Source of the DNA: CAZKVJ01 sp964556225
Lineage (GTDB): Bacteria > Actinomycetota > Acidimicrobiia > Acidimicrobiales > Ilumatobacteraceae
Reading direction: 5' to 3'
Assembly (NCBI GenBank): GCA_964556225.1
Contig: CAZKVJ010000020.1
Location: forward strand, 1-57,393
Length of the DNA: 57,393 bases
In this document: piece after piece, positions 42,480 through 50,757 of the stretch
Layout: the number at the start of each line of letters is the position of its first letter
How positions within the stretch are numbered: the first letter of the stretch is position 1
Notes under the pieces: generated by a model
What the model saw: only the letters and a program-made list of their open reading frames with translations
What the model was told of the DNA's origin: nothing
Database searches by the model: none
Position numbers and translations under genes: made by a program

Positions 42480-43549
42480 TGTGCACCGACCACGGCCACG
42501 ACGACCACCACGAGGCGCTCCACGCCGCGCCCCGGGTGTTCGAGGGCGACGCCGTCGACCCGATCCGCCTCGAGCCGGTCGACTCGCTCGAGATCACGAT
42601 CCTGGTCGACAACACCTATGACGCGCTCATGGCCGACATGGGTCCGGCTCGCCGGGCGTCGCTCGCCGCCGGGCGCGGTCGCGAGCCCGACCCGGTGTTC
42701 GATGGTGGCGCCACGGTCGACGGCCTGCGGGCCGAGCACGGCTTCTCGGCGCTCGTCACCGTGACCCGCGGCGCTCACACCCACCGGCTGCTGTTCGACA
42801 CCGGCGTGTCGCCCGACGGGATGGTCGAGAACATGCGCCGGCTCGACCTCGACCCCGGCGACGTCGGCGCGGTGGTGCTGAGCCACGGCCACTTCGACCA
42901 CGCCGGCGGCCTGGCCGGCCTCGCCCGGGCCCGCCGGCGCGCCGGCCTGCCGCTGGTGCTGCACCCGCTGGCGTGGAGCCGCCGGCGGGTGGCGGTGCCG
43001 GGACGGGAGCCGTGGCTGCTGCCGACGCTCGACCCCGCCGCGGTTGCTGCGGAGGGGTTCGAAGTGATCGAGCGCCGCCAGCCGTCGGTGCTGCTGGACG
43101 GCTGCGTGCTGGTGACCGGCGAGATCGACCGCACCACCGAGTTCGAGCAGGGGATGCCGTTCCACGAGGCCGAGCACGCCGGCCGCTGGGAGCCCGACCC
43201 GCTGATCCTCGACGACCAGGCGCTGGTGGTCGAGGTGCGGGGCCGGGGGCTGGTCGTGCTGACGGGCTGCGGGCACGCCGGGGCGGTGAACATCGCTCGC
43301 GACGCGCTCCGCCTCACCGGGTCGGCGTCGCTGCTCGGCCTGCTCGGCGGCTTCCATCTCACCGGGCCGGCGTTCGAGCCGATCATCGCCCCCACGGTCG
43401 AGGCCTTCGTGGAGATGGCGCCGGAGCTGATCGTGCCCGCCCACTGCACCGGCTGGAAGGCCCAGCACCGCCTGGCCGCCGCCCTGCCGGACGCCTTCGT
43501 GCCCAATGCTGTGGGCACCACGTTCCGCCTGGACGCCGCGGCGGCATAG
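42479..43549 (+). CDS. MBL-fold metallo-hydrolase
   Basis: A 356-aa protein. The metal motif SHGHFDHAGGL is near residue 138; later metal ligands are in TGCGHAGAVN and PAHCTGWKA. The order and the early DNTYD segment match the subgroup called 7,8-dihydropterin-6-methyl-4-(beta-D-ribofuranosyl)-aminobenzene-5'-phosphate synthase-like in databases; true substrates vary. The N-terminus has a His/Asp-rich stretch (DHGHDDHHE) that may load metal. Coupled to the macrodomain gene. Confidence 0.87.
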   Translation: MCTDHGHDDHHEALHAAPRVFEGDAVDPIRLEPVDSLEITILVDNTYDALMADMGPARRASLAAGRGREPDPVFDGGATVDGLRAEHGFSALVTVTRGAHTHRLLFDTGVSPDGMVENMRRLDLDPGDVGAVVLSHGHFDHAGGLAGLARARRRAGLPLVLHPLAWSRRRVAVPGREPWLLPTLDPAAVAAEGFEVIERRQPSVLLDGCVLVTGEIDRTTEFEQGMPFHEAEHAGRWEPDPLILDDQALVVEVRGRGLVVLTGCGHAGAVNIARDALRLTGSASLLGLLGGFHLTGPAFEPIIAPTVEAFVEMAPELIVPAHCTGWKAQHRLAAALPDAFVPNAVGTTFRLDAAAA

Positions 43550-43554
43550 GAGCG

Positions 43555-43577
43555 CCGGCCGCGCCCCGGCCGGCGGT
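43555..43577. terminator. GC hairpin between convergent genes
   Basis: CGCCGGCC (43555-43562) and GGCCGGCG (43570-43577) form a perfect 8-bp stem with a 7-base loop, right after the MBL stop. The last base touches the stop of the minus-strand gene. Likely shared terminator; no T-run on either side. Confidence 0.5.
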
Positions 43578-44080
43578 CAGCCGCCGGAGCCGAGCTGCGG
43601 CGGTGGTGCCGGCCGTTGGTACGACGCCGTCGTCGCGCCGGGCGGCAGGACCGCAGCCATGAACGCCGCCTCCAGCGCGTCGAGCTGCATCTCGACGCGG
43701 GCCTGTGCCTCGCGCCGCTTGGCCCGGGGCAAGCCGGCGGCGAAGTCGAGCGCGCTGGCCAGCTCGGCCAGCGCCGCATCCAGATCGGCGACCACCACGT
43801 CGTCGCCCCGGCCACGCAGGCGGTTGACGGTGCGCTGCAGGTTGTTGACCCGCCGGCGCATCGCGGCGATCCCGTAGCGGTTCAGCGGGTTGAGCCGGTC
43901 GGCGAGCGGCTCTCGGCCGGCGGCGTCACGCTCGGCCCGGCGCTCGGCCGCCCACCCGGTGACGTAGGTGGGCGCCTTGCGGAGCTGGGCCTGGACGTCC
44001 GGGTTGCGCAGGACCTTCACGGCCACCTGGACCGCGCTGAACACCAGCGTGGTGGTCCCGAACATCTTCTTCACCGCCAT
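43577..44080 (-). CDS. Coiled-coil protein of unknown function
   Basis: A 167-aa, mostly helical protein. It starts MAVKKMFGTTTLVFSAVQVAVKVL, weakly amphipathic or membrane-associated, continues with RRRVNNLQRTVNRLRG and ends in an Ala/Pro tail. Rich in Arg and Ala. No domain recognised. The upstream region is shared with the divergent helicase gene. Confidence 0.65.
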   Translation of the reverse strand: MAVKKMFGTTTLVFSAVQVAVKVLRNPDVQAQLRKAPTYVTGWAAERRAERDAAGREPLADRLNPLNRYGIAAMRRRVNNLQRTVNRLRGRGDDVVVADLDAALAELASALDFAAGLPRAKRREAQARVEMQLDALEAAFMAAVLPPGATTASYQRPAPPPQLGSGG

Positions 44081-44166
44081 GGTGACGGCACCGGCGCGGC
44101 CCGATCGGACATGAATTAGACGCTATCGAGCCGCGCGTGCGACACCCCGCTGGTACAACCTCATCC

Positions 44167-46992
44167 GTGGCGATCTCGTGCGTGTACTGCGGTGGCGCCC
44201 ACGCCACGGCGTCGCAGGTGCGCGAGTGCTGGTCGCGCCACGGGGCGCCGGTCGAGCCGGCCCGGGGTTCCTCGCCGGTCGAGCCCGCCGCTTCGCCGGT
44301 CGAGCCCGCCCCGTCTCTCGGCGACCCGGCCTCGCTCGCCGGACCGCATGCCCTCGGGCGCAACGTGGTCGTCGCCCCCGGCACGATGCCACCGGATCCG
44401 TGGGTGGCGGCACCCGTGGTCCGCATCGACTCGTCGACGCTCGCCGGCCCCGCCGACACGGTCGCCACGCTCCAGCAGCTGGCCCACGCCGGTCACCGGG
44501 CGGTGATCCAGCTCGCAGTCGCGTTCGACGAGCCGCCACGTCCCGTCGAGCTTCGCCCGGCGTACGAGCTCGGCCCCCGCTTCTGCTTCGACCTCGAGGT
44601 GCTCCACCACCTGGTCTGGTCGAACTCGGTCGACGCCCGCTCGCCCGGCGCCGCCCGCTTCGCGCCGATCCGGGCCGCCGTCGCCGCCGGTGCCACGGCC
44701 GCCCGACCCGGCACGCCGGGCGACGTGATCCTGCCCGATGGCACACCGGTGTGGATCGACGCCGGCCCGCTACGGGTCAGGGCGCCCATCGACGGTGTGG
44801 CGGTGCTGTCGTCCGTCGCCGTCGAGCACCGCGGCCTGCACCCACCCCTCGGCAACGACACCACGGCCGACCTGGCGCCGGACCAGCTGGCCGCCGTCAC
44901 CCACCCGGGCGGCGCGGCCCGGATCATTGCCCCCGCCGGCAGCGGCAAGACGCGAGTGCTCACCGAGCGGGCCCGCCACCTGCTGCGGCACTGGCAGCTC
45001 CCGGCCGGCGCGGTCAGCCTGGTGGCCTTCAACCGCCGGGCCCAGGCCGAGATGCGCGAGCGCACCGCCGACCTACCCGGCCTCCAGGTGCGCACGCTCA
45101 ACTCCATCGCCCTCGCCATCGTCAACGGCGTGGCGCCGTTCGCGCCGCAGCCCCGCCGGTTCGACACCATCGACGAGGGCGAGGTCCGCCGCATCCTGGG
45201 CCGCCTGCTCCGCCTGCCCCGGCGGCGCAACGCCGACCCGCTGGCGCCGTACCTCGAGGCGCTCACGCTCATCCGCCTCGGCCTCGTCGCGCCCGCCGAC
45301 GCCGAGGACCGCTACGACGGCGACGTCGACGGGCTCGCCGGCGCATGGCCCCGCTACCGCGCCGAGCTGTCAGCTCGGGGTGTGCTCGACTTCGACGAGC
45401 AGATCCACCGGGCCATCGAGCTGCTCCTCACCGAACCGGACGTGCGCTCCGCCGCCCAGCGGGCATGCCGGGTGCTGCTGGTCGACGAGTTCCAGGACCT
45501 CACGCCGGCGCACCTGCTGCTGGTGCGACTGCTGGCGTCGCCCGGCTTCGCCGTGTTCGGCGTGGGCGACGACGACCAGACCATCTACGGCTACAACGGC
45601 GCCGACCCGGCGTGGCTGATCGACTTCGGGGCGCTGTTCCCCGGTGCCGGTGACCACCCCCTCGAGGTGAACTACCGCTGCCCGGTGGGCATCGTCGAGC
45701 GGGTCGACCGGGTGCTGGTGCGCAACCGGCGCCGGGTGGCGAAGGTGATCCGCGCCGCTCCCGGTCGACACGACGGGCCGGTCGACGCGGTCCAGCTGCG
45801 CATCTCGCCCGAACCGCTCACCGGCACCGTCGACGCCGTTGCCGCGGCGGTCGCCGCCGGCCGTCCACCCGGTGACATCGCCGTGCTCACCCGAGTGAAC
45901 GCCCTGTTGCCCCCGGTGCAGGTGGCGCTGCGCCTGCGGGGCATACCGGTCGCGTCGGCGGTGGGGGTCGAGGTGTGCGATCGCACGGCGGTGCGGGCGG
46001 TGCTGGCGTGGCTGCGCCTTGCCACCGACCCGGGTGGGCACCTGCGGGGCGCCGACCTCGGCGAGGCGCTGCGCCGGCCGTCACGGCCTCTGGCGCCCCG
46101 CGTGGCCGAGTGGGTCACCGAGCAACGCTCCACCGACGCCTTGCGCCGGCTGGCCACCAGGGTCACCAACGAACGGGAGTCCGCCCGCATCGACGACTTC
46201 GCCACCGACATCGCCCGGGTCCAGGCGATGGTGGCGCAGGGGGCCACCACGGCCGATGTCGTGCGCACCGTGGTCGAGGGCTTCGACCTGGCGGGTTCGG
46301 TGTCCACGCTCGACCTGTCGCGCCGGGGCATGAACCGGGCGTCGCAGTCCGACGACCTCACCGCCGTGGCCGAGCTGGCCGCCATGCAGCCCGACCCGGC
46401 CGGCTTCGAGCCGTGGCTGCGCCGTCTGCTCGCCGAGCCGTCCGATCCGGCGGGCGTCGTGCTGTCCACCGTGCACCGGGTCAAGGGTCAGGAGTGGCCG
46501 CTGGTGGTGGTGCACCGGGCCGACGCCGACCAGCTGCCGCACCGCCTGGCCGGCGACGTCGAGGAGGAGCGGCGGCTGTTCCACGTCGCGCTCACCAGGG
46601 CGAGCGAGCAGGTGGTCGTGGTGTGCGGGCCGGACCCCAGCCCGTTCGTCGCCGAGCTCCACCGCGACCCGGCCGACGATCCCCGCCCGGCCGAGCCCAT
46701 GGGGACCCGTCGCGAGCCGACTCGCGGGGGCGCCACGGCGAAGGGCACCGCCGACGTGATCACCGGCCGGGATGCCGTGCTCTACGAGGCGCTGCGCGAC
46801 CTGCGCAACCAGCTGCGCGCCGGCAAGCCCGCCTACACGGTGTTCACCGACGCCACGCTGCGCGACATCGCCCGCACCCGGCCCCGCACGCTCGCCGCGC
46901 TGGCCCGTGTGCCCGGCGTCGGCCCGGCCAAGCTCGAGCGCTTCGGCGACGCGGTGCTGGCCGTGGTCGAGGAGGTCAGCGACACCGGGTGA
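44167..46992 (+). CDS. UvrD/PcrA-like DNA helicase with N-terminal Cys motif and C-terminal HRDC
   Basis: About 941 aa. The N-terminus VAISCVYCGGAHATASQVRECW has a CxxC...C knuckle, then a short repeat (PVEPA three times) and a region of about 120 residues of unknown fold. Helicase core: Walker A APAGSGKTRVL near residue 258, DEFQDL (motif II) near 440, GDDDQTIYGYNGAD (III), VNYRCP (IV) and TVHRVKGQEW (V), with RLFHVALTRASEQ (VI). The C-terminus has an HRDC-like domain (LRDLRNQLRAGKPAYTVF) and PGVGPAKLERFG. The role is DNA repair or recombination. GTG 44167 is chosen; an in-frame GTG at 44137 is possible. Confidence 0.88.
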   Translation: MAISCVYCGGAHATASQVRECWSRHGAPVEPARGSSPVEPAASPVEPAPSLGDPASLAGPHALGRNVVVAPGTMPPDPWVAAPVVRIDSSTLAGPADTVATLQQLAHAGHRAVIQLAVAFDEPPRPVELRPAYELGPRFCFDLEVLHHLVWSNSVDARSPGAARFAPIRAAVAAGATAARPGTPGDVILPDGTPVWIDAGPLRVRAPIDGVAVLSSVAVEHRGLHPPLGNDTTADLAPDQLAAVTHPGGAARIIAPAGSGKTRVLTERARHLLRHWQLPAGAVSLVAFNRRAQAEMRERTADLPGLQVRTLNSIALAIVNGVAPFAPQPRRFDTIDEGEVRRILGRLLRLPRRRNADPLAPYLEALTLIRLGLVAPADAEDRYDGDVDGLAGAWPRYRAELSARGVLDFDEQIHRAIELLLTEPDVRSAAQRACRVLLVDEFQDLTPAHLLLVRLLASPGFAVFGVGDDDQTIYGYNGADPAWLIDFGALFPGAGDHPLEVNYRCPVGIVERVDRVLVRNRRRVAKVIRAAPGRHDGPVDAVQLRISPEPLTGTVDAVAAAVAAGRPPGDIAVLTRVNALLPPVQVALRLRGIPVASAVGVEVCDRTAVRAVLAWLRLATDPGGHLRGADLGEALRRPSRPLAPRVAEWVTEQRSTDALRRLATRVTNERESARIDDFATDIARVQAMVAQGATTADVVRTVVEGFDLAGSVSTLDLSRRGMNRASQSDDLTAVAELAAMQPDPAGFEPWLRRLLAEPSDPAGVVLSTVHRVKGQEWPLVVVHRADADQLPHRLAGDVEEERRLFHVALTRASEQVVVVCGPDPSPFVAELHRDPADDPRPAEPMGTRREPTRGGATAKGTADVITGRDAVLYEALRDLRNQLRAGKPAYTVFTDATLRDIARTRPRTLAALARVPGVGPAKLERFGDAVLAVVEEVSDTG
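44246..44310 (+). repeat. In-frame 17-bp triple repeat inside the helicase gene
   Basis: CGCCGGTCGAGCC(G/C)GCC occurs at 44246, 44273 and 44294, always in frame, giving three PVEPA units between the Cys motif and the helicase body. Copy number may vary between strains. Confidence 0.7.
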
Positions 46993-47002
46993 GCGTCGCC
47001 CG

Positions 47003-47311
47003 TCAGTGGTGACGACCCGAGCGCGAGGCGGCCTTGGCGGCCTCGCGCTCGGCGCGGGAGCGCTGGTTGTCGAAGTAGCTCCAGATGCCGGTGATGATCA
47101 GCGCACCGACGAGCGAGCCGATGATGCCGCTCGGCTTGAGCGCCAAGCCGTCGCCGGCGATCAGGCTGCCGAGCAGGCCGCCGACGAACGAGCCGACGAT
47201 GCCGGCCAGGATCGCCACCCCCCAGTTCAGCCGGGCGCCGCGCCGGCCGAGGAGGAGCTGGGCGGTCCAGCCGATGAGCACGCCGAATCCGAGGATGCCG
47301 AGGATGAGCAC
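47003..47311 (-). CDS. GlsB/YeaQ/YmgE-family small membrane protein
   Basis: A 102-aa protein with three short helices. The Gly-rich middle GIVGSFVGGLLGSLIAGDG and GIIGSLVGALIITGIW are family signatures (transglycosylase-associated, stress-related). The C-terminus is basic and cytoplasmic. Function in the family is still loosely defined. It is the next gene after hairpin E5 on the minus strand. Confidence 0.88.
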   Translation of the reverse strand: MLILGILGFGVLIGWTAQLLLGRRGARLNWGVAILAGIVGSFVGGLLGSLIAGDGLALKPSGIIGSLVGALIITGIWSYFDNQRSRAEREAAKAASRSGRHH

Positions 47312-47337
47312 GGTCGGCGAGCCTACCGTCTCTCCTC

Positions 47338-47386
47338 GTTCTGGTCACAGGAAGTAGCGCTCAGCGATACTTCCTGGGACCAGAAC
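47338..47386. repeat. Family E hairpin element 5 (GGTC variant)
   Basis: Inverted arms at 47338-47356 (GTTCTGGTCACAGGAAGTA) and 47368-47386 pair at 18 of 19 positions, with an 11-base loop. It is shorter than E1-E4 and has GTTCTGGTC in place of GTTCTGGGC. The right arm encodes the C-terminal residues of the LysR-type protein. Confidence 0.8.
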
Positions 47387-48344
47387 CAAGGGGGGTGGGG
47401 ATGAGCGTCGCGCCGAGGCGCTCACGACGGGCGCCGACGACCTGGCACTCCTCGACGGCCAGCTCGGTGAACCGCACGGCCGCGGGGGACGGGGTCCGCC
47501 CGGCGAGGCGCACCAGGGAGATGACCCGGTCCGGCAGCGCCGGCTCCATCGGGTGGACGGCGATCCGCGGATCGTCGAGGTCGACCGCCAGCAGCGGCAT
47601 GACGGCCAGGCCCATGCCCGCCCGGACCATCGCCTGTACGGCGGCGTTGTCGTTGCTGCGGAAGACGTAGCTCGGTTCGATCCCCTGGCTGCGAAGCCCG
47701 CGGTCGATGTCGTACTGGCACGAGTTCGGCTGCTGGCCCACCAGCGGGGACCGGCGCAGCACCTCGGCCGGGATCGGCGCCGCGGGCTCGTCGCTCTCGC
47801 GCACCGCGATCACCACGAACGGGTCGTGGGCCAGCTCGATGGACTCGAAGCGCTCGTCGTCGACCCGCCCGACCGCGAACGTGAGGTCGAGGCTGCCGTC
47901 GGCCACCCGGCCGAGCAGCTCGTCGTTGGCGTCGCTCTCGAACGGACGGACCTCGAGCTGGGGTCGCTCGGCCAGCAGCCGCCCGACGACGTGGGGGAGG
48001 ATCTCGACCGACACGCTCTGGAACGTGCCGACGTCGAGGCGACCGAACTGGCCGGCGCGGAAGCGCTCGACCTCGTCGGCGGCGGCGTCGACGCGGGCGA
48101 GGACGGTGTTCGCGTGGTCGAGCAGGATCCGCCCCAGCGGGGTGAGCTCGACGGGGCGCGGCCCGCCCGGGCGGTCGAAGAGCGGCTCGCCGAGCAGGCG
48201 CTCGAACGCCGCGATCTGCTGGCTGACCGCCGACTGCGTGTACCCGAGCCGGTCGGCAGCCCGAGCGAACGTGCCCTCCTGGGCCACCGCCTGCAGGGCC
48301 TGCAGGTGGCGGATCTCGACGTCGCGCAGACCCGGCATGATCAT
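47361..48344 (-). CDS. LysR-family transcriptional regulator
   Basis: A 327-aa protein. The HTH is at residues 12-65: LQALQAVAQEGTFARAADRLGYTQSAVSQQIAAFE, written here as the usual LysR helix set, followed by LFDRPGG and TPLGRILLDHA. The effector domain shows ILPHVVGRL and LAVMPLLAVDL. The target is probably the divergent small gene at 48438 or itself. The shared 93-base region holds TCACC and GGTGA half-sites around GAATATC, a possible LysR box. Start M1 or M3. Confidence 0.88.
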   Translation of the reverse strand: MIMPGLRDVEIRHLQALQAVAQEGTFARAADRLGYTQSAVSQQIAAFERLLGEPLFDRPGGPRPVELTPLGRILLDHANTVLARVDAAADEVERFRAGQFGRLDVGTFQSVSVEILPHVVGRLLAERPQLEVRPFESDANDELLGRVADGSLDLTFAVGRVDDERFESIELAHDPFVVIAVRESDEPAAPIPAEVLRRSPLVGQQPNSCQYDIDRGLRSQGIEPSYVFRSNDNAAVQAMVRAGMGLAVMPLLAVDLDDPRIAVHPMEPALPDRVISLVRLAGRTPSPAAVRFTELAVEECQVVGARRERLGATLIPTPLGSGPRKYR

Positions 48345-48437
48345 CAGCGTACCTGATGGTCACCGCCAGGGAATATCGCTGGTGATTGACCTCCGATCCC
48401 CGTACCGTGAACCTCCGAACGAGGAGGTCCGGTTCCG

Positions 48438-48692
48438 ATGAGCCCGAGCAACGAGCAGATCGATCGCCTGGCCTGGGAGATCGCCGAGCACGGCGTGACC
48501 CGGTGCGCCGAGGCCGTGCGCCGCTTCACCGCACTCGCTCGCTCCGCCGGGGTGACCGGCACCAGCCTCGACGTCCTCGACGACCCGACCCAGCCCGACG
48601 TCGCTCGGGCCCGGGCCTTCGGCCGTGTTGCCGCCGAGCTGGTCGCCACCTGGCACCGCCACACCACCCTGGGTCGCCCCGCCGCTGCCTGA
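48438..48692 (+). CDS. Small protein of unknown function, divergent from LysR
   Basis: An 84-aa helical protein: NEQIDRLAWEIAEHGVTRCAEAVRRFTALAR and FGRVAAELVATWHRH. No motif recognised. GAGGAGG lies 12 bases before the ATG. Divergent position makes it a likely LysR target. TTGACC at 48386-48391 could be its -35 element; the -10 is weak. Confidence 0.65.
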   Translation: MSPSNEQIDRLAWEIAEHGVTRCAEAVRRFTALARSAGVTGTSLDVLDDPTQPDVARARAFGRVAAELVATWHRHTTLGRPAAA

Positions 48693-48744
48693 CCCCCGGA
48701 CCGGGGGGTACTGTCGAGCGGTCGGCAGCCTGAGGGGGACGGTG

Positions 48745-49827
48745 ATGGTCGAGGTGCGCGGGGTGGTGGCCCGGTCGAAGGGGGCGCCGGTGACGATCGA
48801 GACGGTCGTGGTGCCCGATCCGGGTCCCGGCGAAGCCCGCGTCACGGTGCAGGCGTGCGGGGTGTGCCACACCGACCTCCACTACCGCGAGGGTGGCATC
48901 AGCGACGACTTCCCGTTCCTGCTGGGCCACGAGGCGGCCGGGCTGGTCGAGTCCGTGGGCGAGGGCGTGACCGACGTCGCACCCGGCGACTTCGTGATCC
49001 TCAACTGGCGCGCTGTGTGCGGCCAGTGCCGGGCGTGCCTGCGGGGCCGGCCGTGGTACTGCTTCGCCACCCACAACGCCACGCAGAAGATGCGCCTCAC
49101 CGACGGGACCGAGCTGTCCGCCGCGCTCGGCATCGGCGCGTTCGCCGAGCAGACGCTGGTCCACGCCGGCCAGTGCACGAAGGTCGACCCGTCCGCCAGC
49201 CCCGTGGCCGCCGGCCTGCTCGGCTGCGGCGTGATGGCCGGGCTCGGCGCGGCGCTCAACACCGCGCCGGTCCAGCGGGGCGACTCGGTGGCGGTGATCG
49301 GCTGCGGTGGCGTGGGCGACGCGGCGATCGCCGGGGCCCACCTGGCCGGTGCTCGCACCATCATCGCCGTCGACATCGACGACACGAAGCTCGACTGGGC
49401 CCGAGGCTTCGGCGCCACGCACACCGTCAACTCGGCGCGGGAGGATCCGGTGGAGCGGGTCCGCGAGCTCACCGGCGGTCACGGTGCCGACGTGGTGATC
49501 GAGGCCATCGGCCTGCCCCAGACCTACCTCCAGGCGTTCCAGGCCCGCGACCTGGCCGGCACGGTGGTGCTCGTCGGCGTCCCCCGACCGGACATGACCG
49601 TCGAGCTGCCGTTCCTCGACGTGTTCGGTCACGGCGGTGCGCTGAAGTCGAGCTGGTACGGCGACTGCCTGCCGAGCCGGGACTTCCCGATGCTCATCGA
49701 GCTCTACCTCCAGGGCCGACTCGACCTCGACCGCTTCGTGTCGGAGACCATCGGTCTGGACGCCGTGGAGGAGGCGTTCCACAAGATGGAGCGGGGCGAG
49801 GTGCTGCGCTCGGTCGTGGTGCTGTGA
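48745..49827 (+). CDS. mscR: S-(hydroxymethyl)mycothiol dehydrogenase-like Zn alcohol dehydrogenase
   Basis: A 360-aa zinc-dependent alcohol dehydrogenase. Catalytic zinc ligands: ACGVCHTDLHYREGG and LLGHEAAG. The structural zinc loop CGQCRACLRGRPWYC has four Cys. NAD fold IGCGGVGDAAI. The start VRGVVARSKGAPV and the YREGGI...FPFLLGHEAAG stretch match MscR, which oxidises the formaldehyde-mycothiol adduct. Mycothiol is confined to Actinomycetota, so this supports the assignment of the window. Followed by a coupled DUF1622 gene. Confidence 0.85.
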   Translation: MVEVRGVVARSKGAPVTIETVVVPDPGPGEARVTVQACGVCHTDLHYREGGISDDFPFLLGHEAAGLVESVGEGVTDVAPGDFVILNWRAVCGQCRACLRGRPWYCFATHNATQKMRLTDGTELSAALGIGAFAEQTLVHAGQCTKVDPSASPVAAGLLGCGVMAGLGAALNTAPVQRGDSVAVIGCGGVGDAAIAGAHLAGARTIIAVDIDDTKLDWARGFGATHTVNSAREDPVERVRELTGGHGADVVIEAIGLPQTYLQAFQARDLAGTVVLVGVPRPDMTVELPFLDVFGHGGALKSSWYGDCLPSRDFPMLIELYLQGRLDLDRFVSETIGLDAVEEAFHKMERGEVLRSVVVL

Positions 49828-50234
49828 TCCCTGCGCTCGCGGGCGCGCTGGTGGCCTCCGAGGACCCGGCGTGGGAGCAGGTCGCCGAGCGCAGCGCCGA
49901 GCTGCTCGAGGTCATCGGGGTGCTGGTGCTGCTCGTCGGCGGCGCCGTTGCCTTCGGGCGGTGGCTGCGCACGGTGCTCGGCCCGCACCCGAGCTCCATC
50001 ACTCAGCTGCGCAACGACCTCGGCCGGGTGATCCTGCTCGCGCTCGAGGTCCTGGTCGCCGCCGACCTGGTGCTCACGGTCGTGGTCGAGCGCACGCTCG
50101 AGGCGGTGGCGGTGCTCGGGATCCTGGTGGTGATCCGGGTGGCGCTGTCGTGGTCGCTGGAGGTCGAGATCGACGGCACGTGGCCCTGGCGTCGAGCTGC
50201 CCTCCGCGACGGCCAAGGCCCCGACAGGCAGTGA
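49824..50234 (+). CDS. DUF1622 membrane protein
   Basis: A 136-aa protein with three helices: LLEVIGVLVLLVGGAVAFGRWL, the conserved LRNDLGRVILLALEVLVAADLVLTV (named only for placement here) and VAVLGILVVIRVALSWSLEVEI. The last segment is the DUF1622 hallmark. GTG overlaps the MscR stop by 4 bases. Role unknown. Confidence 0.85.
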   Translation: MIPALAGALVASEDPAWEQVAERSAELLEVIGVLVLLVGGAVAFGRWLRTVLGPHPSSITQLRNDLGRVILLALEVLVAADLVLTVVVERTLEAVAVLGILVVIRVALSWSLEVEIDGTWPWRRAALRDGQGPDRQ

Positions 50235-50246
50235 CCCGGCTGCGGC

Positions 50247-50756
50247 TCACATCACGGGCCGGCCGTACATCTCGCCGAGCGGGTCGCTGATCAGCTCGAG
50301 GCGCACCCCGTCGGGGTCGCGGAAGTAGATCGACGACCCGTCGATGTGCTGGTACGGCACGCCCGCCTCGTCGAGCTTCGCCTTGAGGTGTGCCCACCGC
50401 GCCGGCTCGACCGAGATGGCCAGGTGGTGCAGGCCGCCGAGCACCTCGGCGTAGGGCCCGGGATCGACGCCGGGCAGGTCGAAGAACGCCAGGGCGTTGC
50501 CGTGGCCGATGTCGAAGAAGAAGTGCGTGGACCCACGCAGGTCGCGGTTCTCGAACATGTCCGTCAGCGGCATCTCGAGCAGCTCCTGGTAGAAGCGCAC
50601 CGTCCGCTCGACGTCGCTCGAGATCAACGCCACGTGGTGCACACCGCGTGCGGCCGACGGCGGCCGTTGCGAGCCGTCCAGCAGGTGCTCGGCCCGGATC
50701 CGGTCGCGCCTGGTGGTCAGCTCGGCGAGGCGCTCCTCGCTCAGCGGCTCGGCCAC
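50247..50756 (-). CDS. VOC-family (glyoxalase/dioxygenase-fold) protein
   Basis: A 169-aa protein. One VOC module: GVHHVALISSDVERTVRFYQELL with the first metal His, GGLHHLAISVEP with the second, and YFRDPDGVRLELISDP with the metal Glu. It may be a glyoxalase-type isomerase or extradiol-like enzyme; the substrate is unclear. It starts one base after the decarboxylase stop, so it is probably co-translated with it. Confidence 0.87.
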   Translation of the reverse strand: MAEPLSEERLAELTTRRDRIRAEHLLDGSQRPPSAARGVHHVALISSDVERTVRFYQELLEMPLTDMFENRDLRGSTHFFFDIGHGNALAFFDLPGVDPGPYAEVLGGLHHLAISVEPARWAHLKAKLDEAGVPYQHIDGSSIYFRDPDGVRLELISDPLGEMYGRPVM

Positions 50757-50757
50757 G

